DNA of 64,000 bases from Ramlibacter sp. (GTDB lineage Bacteria > Pseudomonadota > Gammaproteobacteria > Burkholderiales > Burkholderiaceae_C). The notes beneath the pieces were generated by a model. That model was not told the origin of the DNA. It was given only the letters and a program-made list of their open reading frames with translations, and made no database searches. Location: NCBI GenBank assembly GCA_030695945.1, contig JAUYOG010000053.1:62001-126000 (forward strand). Reading direction: 5' to 3'. This document shows positions 24,632 to 33,376 of this stretch, one piece after another. The position numbers and the translations under genes were made by a program. Position 1 is the first letter of the stretch. Each line of letters opens with the position of its first letter.

Positions 24632-24714
24632 TTTACAGCGCATTACAGTCAACAACGCAGCTTCGCCGCGCTTTACGCGGCGTTTGCAGCCGGGCAAGCC
24701 CCTGGCGCGTTCTA
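24632..24714 (+). promoter_or_regulatory. Upstream block of the second FecR/DUF6600 gene
   Basis: TTTACA (24632-24637), ATTACA (24642-24647), GCCGCGCTTTAC (24665-24676), TTTGC (24683-24687) and GTTCTA (24709-24714) repeat the layout seen before paralogue 1 at 22267-22350. The surrounding bases differ, so the shared words have probably been kept by selection rather than by recent duplication alone. Confidence 0.55.
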
Positions 24715-24731
24715 GCTCCATGGAGACCGCC

Positions 24732-26741
24732 ATGACCACCCGACACTTCCTGCATTTGGCTCTTTCACGCTGGCTGCCCCTGCTGGTCCTCGCGTTCGGC
24801 GCGGCCGCTGCGGGGGCCCAGCAGGATATCGACCCGCCGTCGCGCGTCGCGAGCCTGAGCCTGATCGACGGTTCCGTCGCCTTCGCCCCCGCCGGCGAAA
24901 CCGAATGGGCCGATGCCGTGCTGAACCGGCCGATCACGCGGGGCGACCGGCTCTGGACCGATCGCGGCGCACGGGCCGAGCTGCACCTCGGATCGGCCGT
25001 GCTGCACATCGGCGGCCTGACCTTCCTGGACCTGACCGACCTGGACGACGACGTGCTGCAGGCCAGCCTGAACGAGGGCACCGTCAACGCGCGGGTGCGC
25101 GAGCTCGCGCGCGGCGAGAATTTCGAGATCGACACACCGCAGCTGGCGTTTCGCGCCTCGCGCCCGGGCGACTACCGCATCGACGTCGATCCCTCCCGCG
25201 GTACGACGCGCGTGACGGTGCGCAGCGGCGCGGCGCTGGTGTACGGCGCTGGCGGCAAGGGGCAGGAGCTGGTGGGCGGCCAGGTGGTCACTTTCGCCCG
25301 CACAGACCTCGAGCGCGTCGCGGTACAGGCCTCCCTGTCGCGGGACGGCTTCGACCTGTGGGCCGCCGACCGCAACCGCGCGGAAGACGAATCGATGGCC
25401 GCGCGCTACGTCCCGCGCGACGTGGTCGGCTACCAGCAACTGGACCCGTACGGCAGCTGGTCGCAGGACGCAAGCTACGGCGCGGTCTGGTACCCCCGCG
25501 TCACGGTGACGGACTGGGCGCCGTACCGCTATGGCCACTGGGAATTCATCGCGCCATGGGGTTGGACGTGGATCGACGACGCGCCGTGGGGCTTCGCGCC
25601 ATTCCATTACGGCCGCTGGGCGATGATCGGTTCGCGCTGGGCGTGGGTGCCCGGCCGCCTCGGGCCCCGCCCCGTGTACGCGCCGGCGCTGGTGGTCTTC
25701 GTGGGCGGCAGCGGCGGCGTCAGCTTCAGCCTGTCGATCGGCTCGGGATCGGGCATCGGCTGGTTCCCGCTGGCCCCCGGCGAGGCCTGGCGGCCTTACT
25801 ACCGCACGAGCCCGCGTTACGTCACCAGCGTCAACCGCTACATCGTGATCAACAACCAGGTCACCAACAACTACATCTACATCAACCAGCGGCGGCCATC
25901 GGCGGTGACAGCCGTGGGCCTGGATGATTTCAGCCGCGGCCGCCCCGTGCACCGCAACTGGCGGCAATTGGAAGCCGGCGAGCTGGACCGGGTGCGGATC
26001 GCCACCCAGCCGACAATGCCGGAGCCCCGTCGCATCGTGGAATCGCGGCCATCGCGCACCCGCGCGTTGCCGCCGCCCACGCTGTCGGCCGTGCCGGTGC
26101 AACCGCGGTCGCAAGCGCCCGGCCCCACCGCCAGGCGGCGCGACGGAGAGGACCAGCGTCCGATCGCGGTGCCGCGCCCGCAAGTGCAGGAGCAGCAACA
26201 GGCGCAGCGTGAACGGGAACGCGCGGCGCGAGAGCTGGAGAGGTCGCGCCGCGACCAGCAAGTGCAGCAGGAGCGAACCCGGCGCGAACAACGTGACCAG
26301 CAGATGCAAGTGCAGCGCCAGCAGGACGAGCAGCGGCGCCAGCAGCAAGTGCAGCGCGAGCAGGAGCGCGCCCAGCGTGAGCAGGACCGTGCGCGGCGGG
26401 ACCAGCAAGTGCAGCAGGAAGGCGTGCAGCGCGACCAGGCCCTACGCGACAACGCGATGCGCCATCAACAGCAGGCCCAGGAGCGGGCTGAACGCCAGCA
26501 GCAACAGGCGCAGGAGCGCGTCCAGCGGCAGCAGCAGGCAGCCCAGGAGCAGGTGCAGCGCCAACAGCAGCAGCGCGGCTCGCGCCAGCAGGCGCAGCCC
26601 CAGGTCGTCCCGGCGCCGGAAGTGCCGCCTGCACCGCGCGAACGCGGACGCGGCAAGCCCGAGCGCGAGCAGCGCGACGACAACCGCTCACCGGGCGGCG
26701 ACGAAGGCGGGCGGGGGCGCGGCCAAGGCCGCGGGGGCTAG
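24732..26741 (+). CDS. Exported FecR/DUF6600-domain protein with Gln/Arg-rich tail (paralogue 2)
   Basis: A 669-aa paralogue of the preceding gene with the same order: signal peptide (LPLLVLAFGAAAAGAQQ), FecR-like domain (ITRGDRLWTDRGARAELHLGSAVLHIGG), DUF6600 Trp/Tyr-rich region (YVPRDVVGYQQLDPYGSW, WEFIAPWGWTWIDDAPWGF) and a low-complexity tail (about 470-669), here Gln/Arg-rich rather than Ala/Arg/Glu-rich. The core domains are similar throughout, the tails are not, so they evolve separately. The ATG at 24732 (MTTRHFLHL) has GGAG just upstream and is preferred to the ATG at 24720. Confidence 0.85.
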   Translation: MTTRHFLHLALSRWLPLLVLAFGAAAAGAQQDIDPPSRVASLSLIDGSVAFAPAGETEWADAVLNRPITRGDRLWTDRGARAELHLGSAVLHIGGLTFLDLTDLDDDVLQASLNEGTVNARVRELARGENFEIDTPQLAFRASRPGDYRIDVDPSRGTTRVTVRSGAALVYGAGGKGQELVGGQVVTFARTDLERVAVQASLSRDGFDLWAADRNRAEDESMAARYVPRDVVGYQQLDPYGSWSQDASYGAVWYPRVTVTDWAPYRYGHWEFIAPWGWTWIDDAPWGFAPFHYGRWAMIGSRWAWVPGRLGPRPVYAPALVVFVGGSGGVSFSLSIGSGSGIGWFPLAPGEAWRPYYRTSPRYVTSVNRYIVINNQVTNNYIYINQRRPSAVTAVGLDDFSRGRPVHRNWRQLEAGELDRVRIATQPTMPEPRRIVESRPSRTRALPPPTLSAVPVQPRSQAPGPTARRRDGEDQRPIAVPRPQVQEQQQAQRERERAARELERSRRDQQVQQERTRREQRDQQMQVQRQQDEQRRQQQVQREQERAQREQDRARRDQQVQQEGVQRDQALRDNAMRHQQQAQERAERQQQQAQERVQRQQQAAQEQVQRQQQQRGSRQQAQPQVVPAPEVPPAPRERGRGKPEREQRDDNRSPGGDEGGRGRGQGRGG

Positions 26742-26754
26742 CGGCTCCTGCCGG

Positions 26755-27018
26755 TCAATTGACGGTTTCGGGGAACGAGCGGACCAGCGCGGCGGAGGGC
26801 TTGTCTTCCTCCGGCGGGAGGTAGATGGTGGTGCGGTCGATCTTCGCATCGTACGCTGCCAGTTCGGCGCTGGCGCTGCGGATCACGGCCTTGTCCAGGG
26901 GATGGCACTGCCGTTGGCTCAACCTCCTCAACGATTCCGATTGCTCGATCGTCTGGCGCACCGACCCGGGGTCGGTCATCAGCGCAAAGGGATTGCTGGC
27001 CATCGTTGCTGTTCTCAT
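26755..27018 (-). CDS. Conserved hypothetical small protein
   Basis: An 87-aa soluble protein with no recognised domain; the core is SNPFALMTDPGSVRQTIEQSESLRRLSQRQCHPLDK followed by a helical stretch and a Pro/Glu-rich end. The ATG at 27018 is chosen because AGGAG lies 8 nt upstream; the longer frame to 27075 has no such signal. It is convergent with the FecR paralogue and divergent from amn, with an inverted repeat (27096-27120) in the shared upstream region. I recognise it only as a hypothetical protein of this bacterial family. Confidence 0.75.
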   Translation of the reverse strand: MRTATMASNPFALMTDPGSVRQTIEQSESLRRLSQRQCHPLDKAVIRSASAELAAYDAKIDRTTIYLPPEEDKPSAALVRSFPETVN

Positions 27019-27095
27019 TCGCTCGACTCCTGTAGATGCGGATTCAAAAACCACCGTTTCGTGTGTGGAACCCACTGTGGCCGAAGGGGCGCGTT

Positions 27096-27120
27096 TGTAA
27101 CGTCAGGTGGTTTCGTTACA
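27096..27120. promoter_or_regulatory. Inverted repeat TGTAACG-N11-CGTTACA
   Basis: Perfect 7-bp arms (27096-27102 and 27114-27120) with an 11-bp spacer, between the divergent small hypothetical gene and amn. Arm centres are 18 bp apart, which suits a dimeric regulator. No candidate regulator is adjacent. Confidence 0.45.
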
Positions 27121-27191
27121 CCTTGTAGGACGCTTTCTCACGCGCGCGGCAGGTGCGGCCGGGCCCGCGTCGTGCGTTGCACAATAAGCCC

Positions 27192-28685
27192 ATGCCCTAT
27201 ATGCCGCCGTTCATCGCTCCTTCCCGCCACAGCGATCCGGAAAGCGCGCTGGCCCAGGTCCGCGCCATCTACTCGCAGCAGATCGACCACCTCCGGGACG
27301 CCATGCAGCGTTTCGTGGCGGGCGAGGCGCTGCCCGGCCATGTGCGGGCCTGCTACCCGTTCGTGCGCATCCACACCGACACCGTGGTGCGACAGGCGGC
27401 GCTGGAGAACTCGGGCTTGTCATACGGCTTCGTGGCGGGCGCGGGCCGCTTCGAGACCACGCTGACCCGGCCCGACCTGTATGGGAACTATTACCTGGAG
27501 CAATTCCGGCTCCTGCGGCAGAACCACGGAGTCGAACTGGAAGTGGGCACCAGCACCCAGCCCATCCCCATCCACTTTTCCTTTGCCGAGCACGACCACA
27601 TCGAAGGCTCTCTCAGCCCCGAGCGCCGGCTGCTGATGCGCGACGCGTTCGACCTGCCGGACCTTGGCGCCATGGACGACGGCATCGCCAACGGCACCTG
27701 GGAAGCGCGGCCCGGCGACGCCCAGCCGCTGTCGCTCTTCACCGCCGCGCGCGTGGATTATTCGCTGCACCGGCTGCGCCACTACACCGGCACGGCGCCG
27801 GACTGGTTCCAGAACTTCGTGCTGTTCACGAACTACCAGTTCTACATCGACGAATTCGTCCGCCTGGGCCATGAGGAGATGGCGAACCCGGACAGCGATT
27901 ACACGGCCTTCATCGAGCCCGGCAACGTGGTCACCCGGCGTTCCGGCCTCCCCGGGGAGGCGGGCGATGCGCTCGGCGCCGTGCCGCCCCGGCTGCCGCA
28001 GATGCCGGCTTATCACCTGACGCACCCCAACCACGGCGGCATCACGATGATCAACATTGGCGTGGGCCCCGCCAACGCGAAGACGATCACCGACCATGTC
28101 GCGGTCCTGCGCCCGCATGCATGGATGATGCTGGGCCACTGCGCCGGCCTGCGCAACAGCCAGCAGCTGGGCGACTACGTCCTTGCCCACGCCTACGTGC
28201 GCGAGGACCACGTGCTGGACGAGGAACTGCCGCTGTGGGTGCCGATCCCCGCGCTGGCCGAAATCCAGCTCGCGCTGGAAAAGGCCGTGGCGGACGTGAC
28301 GGGATTCAACGGCGCCGACCTCAAGCGCATCATGCGCACCGGCACGGTGGCCTCGACCGACAACCGCAACTGGGAGCTGCTGCCCGGCAACGTGCCGCAG
28401 CGCCGCTTCAGCCAGAGCCGGGCCGTCGCGCTGGACATGGAAAGCGCGACCATCGCGGCCAACGGGTTCCGCTTCCGCGTTCCCTACGGCACGCTGCTGT
28501 GCGTGAGCGACAAGCCGCTGCACGGCGAGATCAAGCTTCCCGGCATGGCCAACCGCTTCTACCGCGAGCGTGTGGACCAGCATTTGCGCATCGGCATGCG
28601 CGCGATCGAGATCCTGCGCTCGGAGGGCAGCCAGCGACTGCATAGCCGCAAGCTTCGGAGTTTCGACGAGGTCGCGTTCCAGTAG
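27192..28685 (+). CDS. amn: AMP nucleosidase
   Basis: Cytosolic enzyme that hydrolyses AMP to adenine and ribose 5-phosphate, helping set the adenylate pool. In 497 aa, an N-terminal Amn-specific domain (about 1-180) is followed by a purine-nucleoside-phosphorylase-like catalytic domain with MINIGVGPANAKTITDHVAVLRPHAWMMLGHCAGLR and the ribose/base-contacting DMESATIAANGFRFRVPYGT. The ATG at 27192 (MPYMPPFIAPSRH) is the natural start; the upstream frame extends into the promoter. Length matches the family (about 480-500 aa). Confidence 0.95.
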   Translation: MPYMPPFIAPSRHSDPESALAQVRAIYSQQIDHLRDAMQRFVAGEALPGHVRACYPFVRIHTDTVVRQAALENSGLSYGFVAGAGRFETTLTRPDLYGNYYLEQFRLLRQNHGVELEVGTSTQPIPIHFSFAEHDHIEGSLSPERRLLMRDAFDLPDLGAMDDGIANGTWEARPGDAQPLSLFTAARVDYSLHRLRHYTGTAPDWFQNFVLFTNYQFYIDEFVRLGHEEMANPDSDYTAFIEPGNVVTRRSGLPGEAGDALGAVPPRLPQMPAYHLTHPNHGGITMINIGVGPANAKTITDHVAVLRPHAWMMLGHCAGLRNSQQLGDYVLAHAYVREDHVLDEELPLWVPIPALAEIQLALEKAVADVTGFNGADLKRIMRTGTVASTDNRNWELLPGNVPQRRFSQSRAVALDMESATIAANGFRFRVPYGTLLCVSDKPLHGEIKLPGMANRFYRERVDQHLRIGMRAIEILRSEGSQRLHSRKLRSFDEVAFQ

Positions 28686-28696
28686 CGAGACTAATA

Positions 28697-28714
28697 TTAA
28701 TGTCAACTCATTAA
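28697..28714. promoter_or_regulatory. AT-rich inverted repeat upstream of ald
   Basis: TTAATG-TCAACT-CATTAA (28697-28714), a perfect 6-bp inverted repeat in a locally AT-rich stretch (28686-28735) of an otherwise GC-rich genome, 63 bp before the ald start. It could be the operator of an Lrp/AsnC-type or other regulator; ald genes are often controlled in that way. No regulator is adjacent. Confidence 0.45.
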
Positions 28715-28776
28715 AACAGTTGGCTTAATTCCCTCGATGTCCGGAAAATCGGCGGATCCACCCACAGGAGACCGCC

Positions 28777-29892
<1,116 letters not shown>

Positions 29893-29921
29893 GTCGCCGC
29901 GTCGGGGCCTGAGCCCGCCGT

Positions 29922-30234
29922 GGAGGCTGGGCGGCAGAAATGCTGCAGGCAGCCCTGGCGGGACCGGGCCGGCGTGGCACTCTGCTCCGCGAATGTCCCC
30001 CGTCGCCCTTGCGGGCTACCTCCGCCTTTATTTCGCTGCGCAGAGCGCCCCACCGGCCCGGTCTGCAGTCTCCATGGGCGTTCGAGCGCGCACCCCGGGT
30101 CAAGGGCGTCGGGTGGCCAACGCAGCGAAATAAAGGCGGAGGAAGCGGGCGTGCCCGCGCCGGGGGACATTCGCGGAGTTGGCTGCCCGGCGGCCTGGAC
30201 CAGCGCGCACTTTCCTTCTGGCCGCCCAGGCTCC
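29922..30234. repeat. 313-bp nested imperfect palindrome between ald and psd (MITE/REP-like)
   Basis: Fills the 341-bp gap between ald and psd. Three nested arm pairs share one axis near 30080: 29922-29939 with 30216-30234 (imperfect), 29986-30001 with 30162-30177 (16 bp perfect, containing GCGAATGTCCCCC), and 30019-30040 with 30121-30142 (22 bp perfect, containing CCGCCTTTATTTCGCTGCG). Each side has its own small hairpin between the inner arms (GCCC-TTGC-GGGC and GCGGGC-GT-GCCCGC), so the folded RNA would be cross-shaped. No coding capacity. Its end overlaps the psd stop codon. Probably a non-autonomous repeat; it may also end both convergent transcripts. Confidence 0.8.
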
Positions 30235-31088
30235 TAAACCGCCGTCGCCATCGCCTCGCCCAGCCGCACGGAGCGCGAGGGCGCCCAGTCCGGCATGAAC
30301 GTCAGCACGTTCTTCGGGAAGAGCATGACCACGGTGGAGCCCAGCAGGAAGCGGCCCATCTCCGCGCCCTGGCGCAGGACGATGTTGTCGTTGTCGTAGC
30401 GCCACTCGCGGATGTCGCGCGTGCGCGGCGGATTCACCACGCCGTGCCACACCGTCGCGACGCTGCCCACGATGGTGGCACCGACCAGCACGTTGACGAA
30501 CGGGCCGTGTGCCGTGTCGAACACGCAAACGACCCGCTCGTTGCGCGCGAACAGGCTGGGCACGTGCCGCGCCGTGAGCGGGTTGACGGAGAACAGGTCG
30601 CCCGGGATGTAGATCATCCGCGTGAGGCGCCCCTCGCAGGGCATGTGGATGCGGTGGTAATCCCTGGGCGCCAGGTACAGCGTCGCGAAATGCCCATGGT
30701 CGAACTGGTGCGCCAGGGCCTGGTCACCGCCCACCAGGGCCCGGGTGGAATAGCTGTGGCCCTTGGCCTGGAAGATCTGGTCGTGCTCGATCGGGCCGAA
30801 CTGGCTGATCGCCGCGTCCACCGGGCACACGAACGCCGCGTCGGCGATGGGCCGCAGGCCCTCGCGCAGCGGGCGCGTGAAGAACTCGTTGAAGGTCGCG
30901 TAGCTCTCGATGCGCGGGTCCGCGGCTTCGGCCATGTCGACGCCATACTTGGCGACGAACTTGCGGATGACGGCGTGGGTGAGCGCGCCGGCCCGCCAGT
31001 TGGCGCCCATGCCCGCCAGCACGGTGATCAACCGCTTGGGCAGCAGGTATTGCGGCGTCACGGCCAGGCGGTTGGACACATCGGGCAC
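30234..31088 (-). CDS. psd: Phosphatidylserine decarboxylase
   Basis: Inner-membrane enzyme that makes phosphatidylethanolamine from phosphatidylserine with a pyruvoyl cofactor formed by self-cleavage. The 284-aa proenzyme shows the cleavage site LGST (LLGSTVVML, near the C-terminus; the Ser becomes the pyruvoyl group), catalytic FNEFFTRPLR, CPVDAAIS and YHRIHMPCEG. The start is GTG at 31088; the N-terminal residues PQYLLPKRLITVLAGMGAN align with family N-termini. Full length for the short proteobacterial type. Confidence 0.94.
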   Translation of the reverse strand: MPDVSNRLAVTPQYLLPKRLITVLAGMGANWRAGALTHAVIRKFVAKYGVDMAEAADPRIESYATFNEFFTRPLREGLRPIADAAFVCPVDAAISQFGPIEHDQIFQAKGHSYSTRALVGGDQALAHQFDHGHFATLYLAPRDYHRIHMPCEGRLTRMIYIPGDLFSVNPLTARHVPSLFARNERVVCVFDTAHGPFVNVLVGATIVGSVATVWHGVVNPPRTRDIREWRYDNDNIVLRQGAEMGRFLLGSTVVMLFPKNVLTFMPDWAPSRSVRLGEAMATAV

Positions 31089-31155
31089 CGGTAGTAGAAA
31101 ACGAAAATTCTAGGCTACCGACATGGCCCCGGGGGGCGTGCGACACAATAAAGAC

Positions 31156-32079
31156 ATGACGGAGCATCTGTTCGAGGCGCGCGGACTGTGCAAACGCTAT
31201 GGCGACACCGAGGTGGTCAAGGACCTCTCCTTCAAGATCGCCAAGGGCGAGTGCCTGGGCGTGATCGGCCCGAACGGCGCCGGCAAGACCACCACCATCC
31301 GGATGTGCCTGGGCCTCACGGTGCCGGATCACGGGTCGATCGATGCGCTGGGCCTGTCGATGCCCAGGGACGCGCTGGCGATCAAGGCGCAGCTGGGGGT
31401 GGTGAGCCAGTTCGATACGCTGGACCCGGACTTCACCCTGTCCGAGAACCTGCTGGTCTATGGCCGCTACTTCGGCATGAAGGACGCGCAGATCCGCGCG
31501 CGCATCCCCCGCCTGCTGGAGTTCGCTGCGCTGTCGCACAAGGCCGATGCGCGGCCCGGCGAGCTGTCGGGCGGCATGCGTCGGCGCCTCAGCCTGGCCC
31601 GCGCGCTGGTCAACGACCCGCGCCTGCTGATGCTGGACGAACCCACCACCGGCCTGGATCCGCAGGCCCGCCACCTGATGTGGGAGCGGCTGCAGTTGCT
31701 GCTGCAGCAGGGCAAGTCGATCCTGCTCACGACCCACTTCATGGACGAGGCCGAGCGCCTGTGCTCGCGCCTGCTGGTGCTGGACCACGGCCGCAAGATC
31801 GCCGAGGGCCGGCCGCGCGACCTCATCGCCCAATACCTGGAGGCCGACGTCGTGGAGGCCTACGGCAACGGCGCGCTCGCACTCGTGGACTCGCCCTTGA
31901 AATCACTGGCCGCGCGGGTGGAGGTGAGCGGCGAGACCGTGTTCTTCTACACGCAGGACGCCAGGCCGCTGCTTGACGCGCTCGCTGCACATGGCAAGCT
32001 TCGCACCTTGCACCGGCCGGCGAACCTGGAGGACCTGTTCCTCAAGCTCACCGGGCGGCAGATCCGCGAAGAGGGCTAG
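31156..32079 (+). CDS. ABC transporter ATP-binding protein, NodI-like
   Basis: A 307-aa ABC ATPase of the DrrA/NodI type: Walker [11 protein letters not shown], signature [15 protein letters not shown], Walker [15 protein letters not shown]-loop [11 protein letters not shown], plus a C-terminal domain of about 80 aa ([21 protein letters not shown]). It pairs with the permease encoded 2 bp downstream to form an ABC-2 exporter. NodIJ of rhizobia export lipo-chitooligosaccharides, but homologues are widespread in Burkholderiales with unknown substrates, so the symbol is not assigned. The ATG at 31156 is chosen at the conserved N-terminus. Confidence 0.9.
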   Translation: MTEHLFEARGLCKRYGDTEVVKDLSFKIAKGECLGVIGPNGAGKTTTIRMCLGLTVPDHGSIDALGLSMPRDALAIKAQLGVVSQFDTLDPDFTLSENLLVYGRYFGMKDAQIRARIPRLLEFAALSHKADARPGELSGGMRRRLSLARALVNDPRLLMLDEPTTGLDPQARHLMWERLQLLLQQGKSILLTTHFMDEAERLCSRLLVLDHGRKIAEGRPRDLIAQYLEADVVEAYGNGALALVDSPLKSLAARVEVSGETVFFYTQDARPLLDALAAHGKLRTLHRPANLEDLFLKLTGRQIREEG

Positions 32080-32081
32080 CA

Positions 32082-32879
32082 ATGAACCCATCCATCTTGC
32101 GCTTCCCCGACCTGTCCCTGCGCTGGTGGCCGGTGTTCCTGCGCAACCTGCTGGTGTGGCGCAAGCTGGCCATTCCCAGCCTGGTGGGCAACATCGCCGA
32201 GCCGCTGATGTGGCTGGTCGCGTTCGGCTACGGCATGGGCGCGCTGGTCGGGCAGGTCCAGCTGGGCGGCACCACGGTGCCGTACATCCTCTTCCTCGCG
32301 AGCGGGTCGATCTGCATGAGCTCGATGAACGCGGCCTCCTTCGAGGCGCTCTACTCCGCGTTCTCGCGCATGCACGTGCAGAAGACCTGGGACGGCATCA
32401 TGAACGCGCCGGTCAGCCTGGACAGCATCGTGCTGGCCGAGATGCTGTGGGCCGCCTTCAAGGCCATCTTCACCGTCACGGCCATCTTGTTCGTGATGCT
32501 CGGGCTGGGCATCAGCGCCAGCCCCAAGCTGTTGGCGGCCTGGCTGGTGTTGCTCGGCGCGGGCGTCACTTTCTCCTGCATCGCGCTGATCTTCAACGCC
32601 CTGGCCCAGGGTTACGATTTCTTCACCTACTACTTCACGCTGTTCCTGACGCCGATGATGTTCCTCTCCGGCGTGTTTTTTCCGCGCGAGCAGCTGCCGG
32701 GCCCGCTGCGCGCCGCGTCCGACTGGCTGCCGCTCACCAACGCGGTCGAGCTGGTGCGCCCCATGTTCATGGACCAGTGGCCCGCGCACCCCCTGCGCGG
32801 CGCGGTGGTGCTGGCCGCGTACGCGATCGTCTCGTTCTGGGTGGCGCTGGCGCTCACCCGCAAGCGTTTCCGGGCCTGA
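32082..32879 (+). CDS. ABC-2 type permease, NodJ-like
   Basis: A 265-aa inner-membrane permease with about six hydrophobic segments and ABC-2 features (WRKLAIPSLVGNIAEPLMWLVAFGYGMG near the start; MMFLSGVFFPREQLPGPLRAASDWLPLTNAVELVRP near the end). It begins 2 bp after the ATPase stop, so the pair is one operon. Probably exports a lipid-linked or glycan substrate; the substrate is not predictable here. No nod biosynthesis genes (nodA/B/C) are nearby. Confidence 0.9.
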   Translation: MNPSILRFPDLSLRWWPVFLRNLLVWRKLAIPSLVGNIAEPLMWLVAFGYGMGALVGQVQLGGTTVPYILFLASGSICMSSMNAASFEALYSAFSRMHVQKTWDGIMNAPVSLDSIVLAEMLWAAFKAIFTVTAILFVMLGLGISASPKLLAAWLVLLGAGVTFSCIALIFNALAQGYDFFTYYFTLFLTPMMFLSGVFFPREQLPGPLRAASDWLPLTNAVELVRPMFMDQWPAHPLRGAVVLAAYAIVSFWVALALTRKRFRA

Positions 32880-32884
32880 CCCCC

Positions 32885-33376
32885 ATGACCGCGACCGGTC
32901 TTCCCCCCGACCTGCTGGCCATGATGGCGCGCGGCGTGTCCGTCATCGCCGGCTCGCGCGATGCGGCGATGCGGCCCAGCATCATGCGTGCCCTGGGCAG
33001 CAAGGTGGAGGACGGCGGCCACAAGGTGACCATCTTCGTCTCGCGCCGGCAATCGCGCCAGCTCGTGCAGGATGTGGCGGCCACGGGCTATGTGGCCGTC
33101 GTCTTCAGCGAACCCTCAAGCCACCGGACCGTGCAGGTGAAAGCCAGGCGCGCCGTGCTGCGCACCGCGGACACCGCGGACGAGCCGGTGCTGGCGCGCT
33201 ACCTCGTGTCGATGGAGCACGAGATCCAGCAGGTGGGCTTCGCGCCGCACTTGACCCGGGCCATGCTCGCCCACAAGCTCGAAGACCTGGTGGCGATCAC
33301 CTTCGAGCCGGAGGTGGCCTACGACCAGACGCCCGGCCCCAAGGCCGGCACGCGCCTGTTCGGGAGCAGCGCGTGA
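32885..33376 (+). CDS. PPOX-fold (pyridoxamine 5'-phosphate oxidase-like) small protein
   Basis: A 163-aa protein resembling PPOX-type split-barrel flavin proteins (LLAMMARGVSVIAGSRDAAMRPSIMRALGSKVEDGGHKVTIFVSR; YVAVVFSEPSSHRTVQVKARRA). Probably FMN- or F420-binding; the reaction is unknown. The ATG at 32885 is 5 bp after the permease stop. Its TGA overlaps the GTG of the next gene, which also has a PPOX domain, suggesting the two proteins work together. Confidence 0.8.
   Translation: MTATGLPPDLLAMMARGVSVIAGSRDAAMRPSIMRALGSKVEDGGHKVTIFVSRRQSRQLVQDVAATGYVAVVFSEPSSHRTVQVKARRAVLRTADTADEPVLARYLVSMEHEIQQVGFAPHLTRAMLAHKLEDLVAITFEPEVAYDQTPGPKAGTRLFGSSA

Noticed and set aside
24000-26700. Low-complexity Arg/Glu/Gln tracts in the FecR/DUF6600 genes considered as frameshifts or repeats of mobile origin
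   Set aside because: The frame stays open and in phase to a normal stop in both genes, and residue patterns fit charged helical tails.
31156-32879. A nodulation locus (nodIJ)
   Set aside because: No nodA, nodB, nodC or nod box is present. NodIJ-like exporters are common in non-nodulating Burkholderiales.
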